Position numbers and translations under genes: made by a program
Part shown: positions 9,649 to 17,806 of the stretch, piece by piece
Layout of the letters: each line of letters begins with the position of its first letter
How positions within the stretch are numbered: the first letter of the stretch is position 1
Source of the DNA: Thioclava marina
GTDB taxonomy: Bacteria; Pseudomonadota; Alphaproteobacteria; Rhodobacterales; Rhodobacteraceae
DNA: 64,000 nt
Assembly (NCBI RefSeq): GCF_002020135.1
Contig: NZ_MPZS01000001.1
Coordinates: 868,001 to 932,000, forward strand
Direction: 5' to 3'
Notes under the pieces: generated by a model
Databases searched by the model: none
Told to the model about the DNA's origin: nothing
What the model saw: only the letters and a program-made list of their open reading frames with translations

Positions 9649-10058
9649 TTCCCGCGCACCACGAGTTTGAGGCTCTTGAAGCCAAGCGCGCTCAATTCCG
9701 GGACCAGCTTCGCCAAGGCCTCGCCCGAAACCTTCGAATCCGCCCGCAGCGTGAGCGTGTCGGCACACCCGCCACAGGCCGCCCGCGCGCTTTGCGCCGC
9801 AGCCCCCAGCACTGCAAGCGCCGCCGCGCCGCGCGCCTCACCAAAGCCCAGCTGGCCGTCCGCACCCACAAAGAGCGTCAGGTCGCCGGGGTCGGCCTGC
9901 TCCCCGCCCATGGCCTCGGGCGGAGAGACCTCGAACGGCGTCGGCTGGGCAAGCGTCGCGGCAAGCAGGAAGAAGATCAACAACAGGAAGACCACGTTGA
10001 TCATCGGCAAAAGCGGCTCGGGCAAGCTGCGCCGGGGCGTGTCGGTGAACAGCTTCAT
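9645..10058 (-). CDS. exbD: ExbD/TolR biopolymer transporter (second copy)
   Basis: A 137-residue protein with one N-terminal helix carrying the family motif: PLLPMINVVFLLLIFFLLAA. In classical ExbD this motif has a protonatable Asp (PMIDVVF); here the position is Asn (PMINVVF), whereas the neighbouring copy keeps Asp. The periplasmic domain contains a C-x2-C (CGGCADTLTLRADSKVSG). It overlaps both neighbours by four bases. Loss of the Asp suggests a structural rather than proton-carrying subunit in a mixed ExbD dimer (inference). Confidence 0.88.
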   Translation of the reverse strand: MKLFTDTPRRSLPEPLLPMINVVFLLLIFFLLAATLAQPTPFEVSPPEAMGGEQADPGDLTLFVGADGQLGFGEARGAAALAVLGAAAQSARAACGGCADTLTLRADSKVSGEALAKLVPELSALGFKSLKLVVRGK

Positions 10059-10438
10059 GGGATCAGCACCAGCTGCGTGAGCCCCGCACCGCGCAGCGCG
10101 TCGAGCACCTGCGTCACCGCCCCCAGATCACCGCCCTTGGGGCGCAGCACGACAGGATCGGTCGCGGCCTCCATCAACGGCGCGAGATCGGCGGCCAGAT
10201 CGCTCAGTGCGACCGGCTGGCCATTGAGCGCAAGCGCGCCATCCGTCCCGATATCGACCAGCCGCGGCGGTCCCGACCATTCCGCCTGTGCGCCGCCCCC
10301 GCCAAGGGTGAGATCAAGCGTGCGCTCCACGCCGAAACGCGAGGCGAGCATGAAGAAGACAAGCAGCAGGAACACCACGTCGATCATCGGCGTGAGCGCG
10401 GGACGGCGGCGCGGGCGGGATGGCCCGAAGGCGAACAT
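10055..10438 (-). CDS. exbD: ExbD/TolR biopolymer transporter (first copy)
   Basis: A 127-residue ExbD protein. The helix RRRPALTPMIDVVFLLLVFFMLA keeps the proton-carrying Asp of the PMIDVVF motif. A periplasmic domain rich in Gly and Asp follows. The exbB stop and this ATG share one base (TGATG). A GTG three bases upstream is an alternative start with a GTGA overlap. It works with ExbB as the proton-driven motor powering TonB. Confidence 0.9.
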   Translation of the reverse strand: MFAFGPSRPRRRPALTPMIDVVFLLLVFFMLASRFGVERTLDLTLGGGGAQAEWSGPPRLVDIGTDGALALNGQPVALSDLAADLAPLMEAATDPVVLRPKGGDLGAVTQVLDALRGAGLTQLVLIP

Positions 10439-11139
10439 CACTCGGCTGCGGCGCGCGGCCGCTCTCTGTTTGTATCCCCGTTCTCAGCGGGCGCACGCGC
10501 AAAGATCCGGGTCGCGGCATCTTCCATGTCATGGCGCAGCCGATCGACCACCGCGTCGAAACCCGAGAGCGCGATCTGCGCCGGAATCGCCACCGCCATA
10601 CCGGCGGCAGTGGTCAGAAGCGCCTCCCAGATCCCGCCCGCAAGCGTCGCCGGATCGGCCTGCACGCCCGCCTCCTGCAACGCGCGGAAAGCCGCGATCA
10701 TCCCCGCAACCGTGCCCAGAAGCCCCAGCAGCGGGCCGATCACCACGGCCAGCTCCAGCCCGCGCAACCCCGAGCGCGCCCGCGCCAGCAGATTGCGCGC
10801 CACCCGCGCGGTCTCGGCCTCGGCGCCAGGCCGGTCAAGCTGCGGATCACGCAGACTCGCCATCGCGGCGCGGGCGAGCTGCGCACGCAAGGACCGGCGA
10901 TCCTTCAGCTCGGCCTCGGCCGCGCCGATATCCCCGCGCGCCCAGGCCTCGATCGCGGCCTGCGTACGCGCGCCGCCCGACCAGGCACCGGCGGCGAGAA
11001 GATCCCAGAGTTTCCAGAAGATCAGCGCCAATGAAAGCACAGAGAGCGCGGCAATCGCCCACATCGCGGGCCCACCAAGCACAAGCGCATCGACCATGCG
11101 GCCCGGGAGCGCCCCGGAGATCTGAGCGGTGCTGTCCAT
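10438..11139 (-). CDS. exbB: ExbB/TolQ/MotA proton channel protein
   Basis: A 233-residue inner-membrane protein. The first helix is near residues 20-45 (GPAMWAIAALSVLSLALIFW). A cytoplasmic region follows, and then the paired MotA/TolQ helices GLELAVVIGPLLGLLGTVAGMIAAF and IWEALLTTAAGMAVAIPAQIA, which contain the conserved G-L-L-G-T-V and T-T-A-A-G-x-x-V-A-I-P. It forms the pentameric ring around ExbD. It begins only 21 bases after tRNA-Thr on the same strand, so transcripts from the tRNA promoter may read into it. Confidence 0.9.
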   Translation of the reverse strand: MDSTAQISGALPGRMVDALVLGGPAMWAIAALSVLSLALIFWKLWDLLAAGAWSGGARTQAAIEAWARGDIGAAEAELKDRRSLRAQLARAAMASLRDPQLDRPGAEAETARVARNLLARARSGLRGLELAVVIGPLLGLLGTVAGMIAAFRALQEAGVQADPATLAGGIWEALLTTAAGMAVAIPAQIALSGFDAVVDRLRHDMEDAATRIFARAPAENGDTNRERPRAAAE

Positions 11140-11160
11140 CGCGCCCCCCGAAAGGCTGAC

Positions 11161-11236
11161 TGGTGCCGGCGGAGGGACTCGAACCCCCGACCCCCTGATT
11201 ACAAATCAGACGCTCTACCAACTGAGCTACGCCGGC
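11161..11236 (-). tRNA. tRNA-Thr(UGU)
   Basis: A full cloverleaf of 76 bases read on the minus strand. The acceptor stem is GCCGGCG/CGCCGGC, the D-arm is GCTCAGTTGGTAGAGC, and the anticodon arm CTGATTTGTAATCAG has TGT in the loop. The T-arm is GGGGGTTCGAGTCCCTC and the terminal CCA is encoded. Anticodon UGU reads ACA/ACG threonine codons. It lies immediately upstream of exbB on the same strand. Confidence 0.97.
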
Positions 11237-11284
11237 GTGACCGGCCCGCAATAGCGCGGCTGGAATTTTCGCGCAAGACGGGGC

Positions 11285-12973
11285 TCAGCGAGAACGGCCG
11301 AGATTGGCGCGCGCGAGGATCGCCACTGCGACAAGCCCAACGGCCGAGACCAGAAGGGCTGCCGGCGATGCGTCACCGAGATTCTCGAGGCTCGCCTTCT
11401 CCTGCGTGCGCGTCGCCAGCGTCTCGAAATTGAAGGGGCGCAAGAGCAGTGTCGCGGGCAATTCCTTCACGCAATCGACGAAGACCAACAGCAGCGCCGA
11501 GCCGACCGAGCCGCGCATCAAGGGCAGGTAAAGCTCGCGCAATACGCCTCCCGGCCCCCGCCCGAGCGAGCGCGCCGCCATCGGCAGCGAGGGCGGCACG
11601 CGGCCGAAAGCGCCATCCGCGGCCCCCTGCGCGATGGCGAAGAAACGCACCGTATAGGCGAGGATGATCGCGAAGGCCGACCCGGTCAGCATGAGCCCGG
11701 GGTCATAGCCCGTGAGCGCTGCGATCGTATCGGCCAGCGCGTGATCGAGCCCGGCGAGCGGGATCAGGATGCCGACCGCCAGCACCGCCCCGGGCGCCGC
11801 ATAGCCCAGCGTCGTGAGCGGCAGCACCACGCGCGGCAGGCTGCGCCCCGAAAGCCGCACTCCGTACACCATGAAGAGCGCCAGCGTCACCGTGATCGCC
11901 GCGGCTACCCCTCCGGTGAAAATCGTGTGCCAGAGCGCAAGGCCAAGGCCGCGCCCGAACCAGGCATCCGGATTGGCGAGCGCATGGCTCCCCATCACCG
12001 CGACCGGGAGCACGAACCCCACCGCAACCGGCAGCGCACAAAGCAGGCTCGCGCCCCAGCCCGCCCAGCCGGTCAGGCGTTGCGGCAGAACCGGGCGCGA
12101 TTGCCGCGCGGTCTGGAAATAGCGCACCTTTCGGCGCGAGAGCTTCTCAAGCGCGAAGAGCGCGAAGACGATCCCGAGGATCACCAGCGCCAACTGCGCC
12201 GCCCCCCCGGCATTGCCACCCGACAACCATGTCGTGAAGATCCCCGTTGTCAGCGTCTGGACGCCGAAATGATCGACGACGCCGAAATCCGCCACCGTCT
12301 CCATCATCGCGATCGCGGCGCCCGCAGCGATTGCGGGACGGGCGAGCGGCAGTCCGACGCGCCAGAACAACCCGAACGGTCCGGTGCCGAGAGCGCGCGC
12401 GACCTCGTAGCTCGCCCCCGATTGCTCGCGCAGGGCCGCGCGGGTGATCAGGTAGATATAAGGGTAGAGCGCCGCGGAAAGCACGACGACGGCAGCCTCG
12501 CGCGAACGGATCTCGGGAAACCAGTAATCGCGCGCCGAGGCCCAGCCGAACGCACCGCGCAGCGCCGTCTGCACAGGCCCGGAATAGTCGAGGAAATCCG
12601 TGAGCGCATATGCCCCCACATAGGCCGGGATCGCGAGCGGCAGCAGCAACAACCACTCCAGCACCCGATGACCGGGGAAGCGATACATCACGACGAGCCA
12701 TGCAGCGCCCGCCCCGACGGCCGAAGCCAGCAGCCCGACCCCGCCGGTCAGCACGGCGGTATTGGCAAGATAGCGCGGCAGGGTCGTGGCAATCAGATGC
12801 GGCCAGATATTCTCGCGCGGATCGAGCGCCATCCAACCCACCGCAAGGATCGGCGCAAGCACCAGCCCCGCGATCACGAGAGCCCCCAGCGACCACAGCC
12901 CCGAACCCGGAACGTGTCTGCGGGCCGAGGGTGGGCGCGCGCCGATTACCTGAGTTGTTTGCTCGGATTTCAT
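11285..12973 (-). CDS. Iron(III)-type ABC transporter permease (FbpB/SfuB-like)
   Basis: A 562-residue permease made of two homologous halves, each about six helices. Each half carries a cytoplasmic EAA-like loop (YEVARALGTGPFGLFWRVGLPLARPAI, and MAARSLGRGPGGVLRELYLPLMRGSV). The double-length fusion is typical of the FbpB/SfuB/ThiP class for ferric iron or thiamine. The closest fit is the ferric-iron group, by overall pattern. Neither the binding protein nor the ATPase is nearby, so the partner genes must lie elsewhere. The start MKSEQTTQVIG at 12973 fits a short cytoplasmic tail before helix 1. Confidence 0.85.
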   Translation of the reverse strand: MKSEQTTQVIGARPPSARRHVPGSGLWSLGALVIAGLVLAPILAVGWMALDPRENIWPHLIATTLPRYLANTAVLTGGVGLLASAVGAGAAWLVVMYRFPGHRVLEWLLLLPLAIPAYVGAYALTDFLDYSGPVQTALRGAFGWASARDYWFPEIRSREAAVVVLSAALYPYIYLITRAALREQSGASYEVARALGTGPFGLFWRVGLPLARPAIAAGAAIAMMETVADFGVVDHFGVQTLTTGIFTTWLSGGNAGGAAQLALVILGIVFALFALEKLSRRKVRYFQTARQSRPVLPQRLTGWAGWGASLLCALPVAVGFVLPVAVMGSHALANPDAWFGRGLGLALWHTIFTGGVAAAITVTLALFMVYGVRLSGRSLPRVVLPLTTLGYAAPGAVLAVGILIPLAGLDHALADTIAALTGYDPGLMLTGSAFAIILAYTVRFFAIAQGAADGAFGRVPPSLPMAARSLGRGPGGVLRELYLPLMRGSVGSALLLVFVDCVKELPATLLLRPFNFETLATRTQEKASLENLGDASPAALLVSAVGLVAVAILARANLGRSR

Positions 12974-13078
12974 CCCTCCCCTCTATCCCGAAACGCGTTT
13001 GCCTGTCCAGAACTCTACGGCTAGAGTGACGCGCAATCATAAGAGCTTGGCCAGACTGAGCATATTGAGGCGCGCAGC

Positions 13079-13954
13079 ATGAAAGTCGTTTTCCATCTCG
13101 GGGCCCATTCGACCGATGAGGACCGCATCGTTCGCGTGCTGGCTGGCAATCGCGACGTGCTCGAAACATACCGTATCGCGGTGCCCGCGCCGCGCCGTTA
13201 CCGGATGGTGCTGCGCGACGCGCTGGTCTCGCTCAAGGGCGGCCCCGCGCCGCAAGACATTCAGGACGCTCTGCTCGAAGCCTGCACCGACCGCCCCGAC
13301 ATCGAGCGGCTCGTCTTCAGTCACGAGTTTTTCCTGTGCATCCCCGAACGCGTGGTGACGCAAAAGGGTTTCTACGTGATGGCGCCGGGCAAGCTAGGCC
13401 CCCTCGCCAATCTCTTCCCCAGTTCGGAAACCGAGTTCCACCTCGCGCTGATCAACCCCGCGACGCTGCTTCCGCAACTCGTCAGGCGCCTGCCCAAACG
13501 CAGCTACGAACAGATCATGCAGGGCCACGATCCGCGCGATCTGCGCTGGGAACCGGTGATCCGTGACATGGCCGCGGCCGCCGGCGGACGCCGTCTGGTG
13601 ATCTGGTGCAACGAGGATCTGCCGATGATCTGGCCCGAGGTGCTGCGCGCAGTCGGCGGGCTACCCGAGAGCCAGGCGCTGGACGGCGAGTTGATGATCC
13701 TCGAGCAGATCATGCCGCCCGACGGGGTGGCGCGGCTGCGCAGCTATCTCCAAAGCCATCCGCCGAAATCGATCCTGCAACGGCGCAAGATCTTTACGGT
13801 TTTCCTCGACAAATACGCACGTTCCGAGGCGATCGAGATCGAGGCGCCGCTGCCGGGATGGACCGACGAACTGGTCGCCGAGATCACCGCGCAATATGAT
13901 GCGGACGTTGCCGCGATTGCACGGATGCCGGGCGTGGAGTTCATCGCGCCCTGA
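13079..13954 (+). CDS. Unknown cytoplasmic protein
   Basis: A 291-residue soluble protein, MKVVFHLGAHSTDEDRIVRVL. The first strand followed by HLGAHSTDED has the look of a phosphosulfate-binding start seen in sulfotransferase-like folds, but the GTGGTSL-type loop is absent, so no function is assigned. Further recognisable segments are FSHEFFLCIPERVV, LALINPATLLPQLVRRL and VIWCNEDLPMIWPEVLRAVGG. The style recurs as a conserved hypothetical in Rhodobacteraceae. It stands alone, divergent from the iron permease and convergent with gapR. Confidence 0.75.
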   Translation: MKVVFHLGAHSTDEDRIVRVLAGNRDVLETYRIAVPAPRRYRMVLRDALVSLKGGPAPQDIQDALLEACTDRPDIERLVFSHEFFLCIPERVVTQKGFYVMAPGKLGPLANLFPSSETEFHLALINPATLLPQLVRRLPKRSYEQIMQGHDPRDLRWEPVIRDMAAAAGGRRLVIWCNEDLPMIWPEVLRAVGGLPESQALDGELMILEQIMPPDGVARLRSYLQSHPPKSILQRRKIFTVFLDKYARSEAIEIEAPLPGWTDELVAEITAQYDADVAAIARMPGVEFIAP

Positions 13955-13981
13955 TGCGGGCGCGAGGATGCCCGCGAGGGC

Positions 13982-14233
13982 TCAGGACATGCCGAGCGCG
14001 GATTTGTAGAGATCGAGGATCGCCTCTTCCTCGGCGACATCGTCCTTGTCGCGCTTGCGCAGGGCGACGATCTTCTTGAGAACCTTGGTATCGTAGCCGC
14101 GCGCCTTGGCTTCGGACATGATGTCCTTCTGCTGCTCGGCAATGTCCTTCTTCTCGGCCTCCAGGCTCTCGAATTGCTCGATGAACTGGCGCAGCTCATC
14201 GGCGGCGACATTATAGGCGGCATCGCTGGGCAT
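13982..14233 (-). CDS. gapR: GapR family DNA-binding protein (DUF2312)
   Basis: An 83-residue protein, [30 protein letters not shown], matching the DUF2312/GapR family over its whole length. GapR is an alphaproteobacterial nucleoid protein that clamps overtwisted, AT-rich DNA ahead of forks and polymerases and stimulates topoisomerases. The conserved [18 protein letters not shown] segment is present. Monocistronic, with an inverted-repeat region upstream. Confidence 0.92.
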   Translation of the reverse strand: MPSDAAYNVAADELRQFIEQFESLEAEKKDIAEQQKDIMSEAKARGYDTKVLKKIVALRKRDKDDVAEEEAILDLYKSALGMS

Positions 14234-14326
14234 CGGGCTCTCTCCTGCTGCTCGACTGGATCGGCGCCTTCACTAGCCCGCCCCGCCCCGCGCATCAAGA
14301 GGCGCCGCGCGCGCCTCCGGCGTCGA

Positions 14327-14458
14327 GGGGGCGCTGCCCCCGTCCGCGACACGCGGACTCCCCCGAGATATTTGGGTCAGGAAGAAGGGCGATTTTCCGC
14401 TTCTTCTTGAAAAAAAATATCTCGGGGTGAATGCCGAAGGCAGAGGGGCAGCGCCCCT
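14327..14458. repeat. Compound inverted repeat (REP-like), copy A
   Basis: The 286-base gap 14234-14519 holds nested palindromes. The outer pair is GGGGGCGCTGCCCCC (14327-14341) and AGGGGCAGCGCCCCT (14444-14458). The inner pair is CCCCGAGATATTT...GAAGAAG (14361-14387) facing TTCTTCTT...AAATATCTCGGGG (14401-14427), around the short loop GGCGATTTTCCGC. The motif CTTG-AAATATC-CGGGG-TGAATG recurs at 29435-29465 and 32218-32259. The last arm, followed by TTTTCC, could also terminate transcripts. Confidence 0.75.
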
Positions 14459-14519
14459 TTTCCTTGCCTTGCCCCGCGCGCTCGGCTAGGGCAGGCGCGC
14501 ATCATCGCAGGAGGCAAGT

Positions 14520-14735
14520 ATGGAATTTCTGATCTGGGCCGGAGCCGGCGTTTCGGTGCTGGGGCTGATCGGCATCCTCTATTGCATCATTGCGGTGGCG
14601 AAGGCCAAGCGTGCGGCGCTTCCCGACGACGCGCTGCGGGCAAAGCTTCAGAAGGTTGTCGCGCTCAACATGGGCGCGCTTTTCGTCTCGGTGATCGGGC
14701 TGATGATGGTCGTGGTCGGGATCTTCCTGGGCTGA
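14520..14735 (+). CDS. Small two-helix membrane protein
   Basis: A 71-residue protein, MEFLIWAGAGVSVLGLIGILYCII, with a second helix near the C-terminus (LFVSVIGLMMVVVGIFLG) and a basic loop between (AVAKAKRAALPDDALRAKLQKV). GGAGG sits about 9 bases upstream of the ATG. The family is unknown, but the clean two-helix layout, good ribosome site and Rhodobacteraceae-style codon bias support a real gene. It is convergent with the crotonase fusion downstream. Confidence 0.72.
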   Translation: MEFLIWAGAGVSVLGLIGILYCIIAVAKAKRAALPDDALRAKLQKVVALNMGALFVSVIGLMMVVVGIFLG

Positions 14736-14745
14736 CGCGTTTGCG

Positions 14746-16704
14746 TCAGCGCCGGTCGAGATCAGCGAAATTCTTGCCGTTGCGGATCAGCACGTCCCAG
14801 AGCGTGACCGGCGCAAGCGCACCTTCCTCGGCGAGGGCGCGCAGCAGTTTGCGCGTCGCGATCAGCCCGGCCCGGTCGGCCGCGAACATCACCCCTCCGA
14901 GGCTCGCCGGCAAACCAAGCGCGTAGCGCGCGGCGAGGTCGATATCGCAGGCGCGATGGGCCTGGGCGCGCTGCAACAGAGCCGCACCTTCATTGGCGAG
15001 CTCAGCCAGGATCCGGGCGCGGATCTGTGCGGTGCCCAGACGGCGCGGCGCAATCCCGGCCTCGCGGCGCAGCGCGGCGAGGGCCTCGGCCTGATCGGGG
15101 ATCGGACGCGCGGCGCGGTTCGACCAGTCGTAGAACCCCTGGCCGCTCACGCGGCCTTCCTGTCCTTCGAGTTCGAGGAGCCCGAGGAACGGCCCCGGCG
15201 CGCGGTGGATCTGCTCGAGCCCGGCGCAAACCCTCGAGATCCCAATCGTGTCGGCCAGCCGCAGCGGCGGGGTCGTGATCCCCAGTTGCGCAAGCGCCTC
15301 ATCGACCTGGGCGACCGAAGCGCCGGCGATCACCGTACGTTCCGCCGCAGCGATATAGGCAAGGCGCAGATGGGTGACGATGCCACCGACCCCGGGCCCG
15401 CCGATCACAACGGGCTCATCCCCGAGACGCAGCAACGCCTCCAGCCGTGCGAGGTCTTCGGGCGTGGTCTCTGCGCCGGGAACCAGCTCGGCGATGCCGC
15501 CCGCGCGGATCAGCACCGATCCCGTCTGGTGGGGCAGCGCGCGGTCGAGCACGGACAGGCGCATCGGCACCTCCGGCACCGGCTGCGGCCCCGTCGCAAT
15601 CACCAAATCACAGCCGACCAAACCGTCGCGCGTCATCGCCGCGCCGAGCCGCGCCCAATCCGTGTCGCGGGTTTCGGGATCGAGGCTGCCTTCCTGCACT
15701 TGCCGTTCCTGTTCGCGGGCGATGGCCGCGAACCCCGCCTCGATCGCGCCGGGATCGCTTGCCCCGAGCACCACCGCATGGCCGGCCGCCAGAAGCGCGC
15801 CGGCAAATCCCGGCGGTTGATCCCAGAGCCCGATCCGCATCGGCTCGGGATGCTCGGCTGATCGCACCCGCGACGTACAGCGTTCGGCGTGGCGCAGCGC
15901 TTGCGACAGCGGCGCGGCGCTCAGATCCTCGAGGGCAACGGCCTCGAAATCGAGCGCTTCCTCGAGTGACAGCAGCAGCGCGCCTTCGATCACCTCAAGC
16001 GCCCGCGCGCCCGGCTCGGCAAGCGCCCCCTTGCGCAAGCCGGCGCGGCGCGGCTCGATTGCGGCGAGATAGGCGGCAGGATCGGAGAGCGCGGCATCGG
16101 CTGGCGGCACGCCCTCGTCATGGAGCAATTCGAGCGCGGCGGCGATCTCGGGCGGCTCGGGATCGGAAAGGATTATCTCGCACAACCCAAGCCCCATGGC
16201 TTCCGTGGCCCCGAGCGGCGTCTCGCGGGTGAGCAATTCGAGCGCGGTCGCGCCGCCCGCGCGCCGCGCAAGCCTGACCAACCCGCCTGCGGCCGGGATC
16301 GCGCCGAGCGAGAACTCGGGCGAGAAGAACGTCGTTTCGGGATCGGCAATGCGCAGATCGGCGGCCTGGGACAGCGCGAGACTTCCCCCGGTGATCCGTC
16401 CCGACAGTCGCGCAAGCACCGGCAGCTCGAGTGTCGCCAGAGCCTGCGCAAGCGTTGCGAGATCGGGGGCCTCGCCCACGGTCGCATAATCCTCAAGCGG
16501 GTCCGGGGCGACGGGCCAACCCGCTACATCACCCTGAACGATCACGCCGCGCAGGGAGTGGTCGCGCGCCACGAGGTCGAGGAGCCCGCCAAGTGCGGCA
16601 CGCAGATCAGGCGTGTAACCAGCAGGTGCGCCGCTTGCGTCGAGACCGCACAGCGTGATCCAAGCCAGCCCGTCCTGGGTCCGAAATCTCACCCGCTTTG
16701 CCAT
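14746..16704 (-). CDS. Enoyl-CoA hydratase/3-hydroxyacyl-CoA dehydrogenase-like fusion, dehydrogenase half degenerate
   Basis: A 652-residue FadJ/FadB-type chain. Residues 1 to about 190 form a crotonase domain (LARLSGRITGGSLALSQAADL, then FFSPEFSLGAIPAAGG, keeping the Glu-containing strand). The rest aligns to a 3-hydroxyacyl-CoA dehydrogenase, but key features are gone. The NAD-binding G-x-G-x-x-G is replaced by IGLWDQPPGFAGAL. The catalytic HFFNP segment reads VLIRAGG. The downstream half (VGGIVTHLRLAYIAAAERTV, DEALAQLGI, LADTIGI) remains alignable. Hydratase activity is possible; dehydrogenase activity is unlikely. The start at MAKRVRFRTQDG is chosen over one 16 codons upstream because crotonase homology begins there. 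Confidence 0.85.
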   Translation of the reverse strand: MAKRVRFRTQDGLAWITLCGLDASGAPAGYTPDLRAALGGLLDLVARDHSLRGVIVQGDVAGWPVAPDPLEDYATVGEAPDLATLAQALATLELPVLARLSGRITGGSLALSQAADLRIADPETTFFSPEFSLGAIPAAGGLVRLARRAGGATALELLTRETPLGATEAMGLGLCEIILSDPEPPEIAAALELLHDEGVPPADAALSDPAAYLAAIEPRRAGLRKGALAEPGARALEVIEGALLLSLEEALDFEAVALEDLSAAPLSQALRHAERCTSRVRSAEHPEPMRIGLWDQPPGFAGALLAAGHAVVLGASDPGAIEAGFAAIAREQERQVQEGSLDPETRDTDWARLGAAMTRDGLVGCDLVIATGPQPVPEVPMRLSVLDRALPHQTGSVLIRAGGIAELVPGAETTPEDLARLEALLRLGDEPVVIGGPGVGGIVTHLRLAYIAAAERTVIAGASVAQVDEALAQLGITTPPLRLADTIGISRVCAGLEQIHRAPGPFLGLLELEGQEGRVSGQGFYDWSNRAARPIPDQAEALAALRREAGIAPRRLGTAQIRARILAELANEGAALLQRAQAHRACDIDLAARYALGLPASLGGVMFAADRAGLIATRKLLRALAEEGALAPVTLWDVLIRNGKNFADLDRR

Positions 16705-16846
16705 TGCCCCCGCCACTGCATCGACCGACCGAACGCTTCGCTCGCGCCGCAAGTCTAAGGCCGACGAGCTTCAAAACAAAGGGTTTTTACCCGTTGCGAA
16801 CCGCAAACGGCAAGAAGGCGCGGATCGGGACCAAGGACAGGCGCGC

Positions 16847-17185
16847 TCAACCGCGCCCGGTCTTGGCGCCGGGGGCATGCTTGCGGCAGAAGGGCGTGGC
16901 GGGCAGCACATCGAGGCGTGCCTCATCGATGCGCTCGCCGCAGGTGACGCAAAAACCGTATTCCCCTTCCGCGATTCGCCCGAGTGCAGCCTCGATCGCG
17001 CGCAATTCCTGCTGCGCGGACTCGCCAAGGTCTTCAAGAACCTCATCTTGTTCCTGCTCGACCGCAGCGTCGTCCCAATCCTTCTCGACATGGCTGTCGA
17101 GCTCGGATTCGACCTGTTCCATCCGCGTCATCAACTGTGCGCGGCGTGCTTCCAACTCCGCTTGGCGGGTTTCGACCGATTTCAT
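16847..17185 (-). CDS. DksA/TraR-type zinc-finger protein
   Basis: A 112-residue protein with an N-terminal coiled-coil (ETRQAELEARRAQLMTRMEQVESELD) and an acidic stretch. The C-terminal DksA/TraR finger is GEYGFCVTCGERIDEARLDVLPATPFCRKHA. The metal set is C-x2-C plus C-x2-H rather than four Cys. Such proteins bind RNA polymerase through the secondary channel; redox-tolerant variants use fewer Cys. The ATG at 17185 has GGAGG five bases upstream; an ATG four codons earlier is an alternative. An FNR-like box lies about 60 bases upstream. Confidence 0.85.
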   Translation of the reverse strand: MKSVETRQAELEARRAQLMTRMEQVESELDSHVEKDWDDAAVEQEQDEVLEDLGESAQQELRAIEAALGRIAEGEYGFCVTCGERIDEARLDVLPATPFCRKHAPGAKTGRG

Positions 17186-17237
17186 GCGCTCCTCCATCTG
17201 CTCGGCAAATCATAGCAGTTAAAGGGCTTTTCCAACG

Positions 17238-17251
17238 TTGATACAAGTCAA
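17238..17251. promoter_or_regulatory. FNR-like box between dksA-like and yeeE genes
   Basis: TTGAT-ACAA-GTCAA matches 9 of 10 FNR consensus positions. It lies about 60 bases upstream of the DksA-like start and about 136 bases upstream of the YeeE-like start, so it could serve either divergent promoter. Confidence 0.5.
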
Positions 17252-17379
17252 CCGGAAAAACCGAAACATATGCGGATATCAAAATCCTTGCACGAGAGCC
17301 CCGCCGGGTTCTAGCATTGCAATTCAGACGGGTTTGGGAGACCCCGTCGTGTTTCAAAGTACGAGCACAGGGAGAGCTC

Positions 17380-17805
17380 ATGCATCAGGATTGGATTTGG
17401 GGCCTCGTCGGCGGTCTGATGATCGGCGCGGGTGCCGGAGTATATCTATTGGTCAATGGCCGCATCATGGGCGCGAGCGGCATCATCGGCGGGCTGATCG
17501 ACGGATCGGGCCGCGATACGGTTTCGGAACGCGTGGCTTTTCTGGGCGGGCTCATCGCCGTGCCACCGCTTCTGGTTCCACTCTACAAGGTCGTCGATAC
17601 CCACGTGACAAGCTCGATCTGGGTGATCGTCGCGGCGGGCGTGCTGGTGGGTCTGGGCACGCGGCTTGCCAATGGCTGCACCTCGGGGCACGGGGTCTGC
17701 GGCATCTCGCGCTTCTCTCTGCGCGGTATCGTTGCGACGGCTTTCTACCTGCTTGGCGGGGGGCTTTCGCTGGTGATTTTCCGCCATCTGCTGGGAGTGA
17801 TCTGA
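17380..17805 (+). CDS. YeeE/YedE family sulfur transport protein, first half
   Basis: A 141-residue membrane protein with about four helices. It carries the family signature [18 protein letters not shown], whose Cys pair lines the thiosulfate/sulfide path in YeeE-type channels, plus the N-terminal [10 protein letters not shown]. YeeE is a single chain of two such halves; here the halves are separate genes one base apart (17380-17805 and 17807-18319). The start at 17380 follows AGGGAGAG. The likely role is uptake or export of reduced sulfur compounds. Confidence 0.85.
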   Translation: MHQDWIWGLVGGLMIGAGAGVYLLVNGRIMGASGIIGGLIDGSGRDTVSERVAFLGGLIAVPPLLVPLYKVVDTHVTSSIWVIVAAGVLVGLGTRLANGCTSGHGVCGISRFSLRGIVATAFYLLGGGLSLVIFRHLLGVI

Positions 17806-17806
17806 G

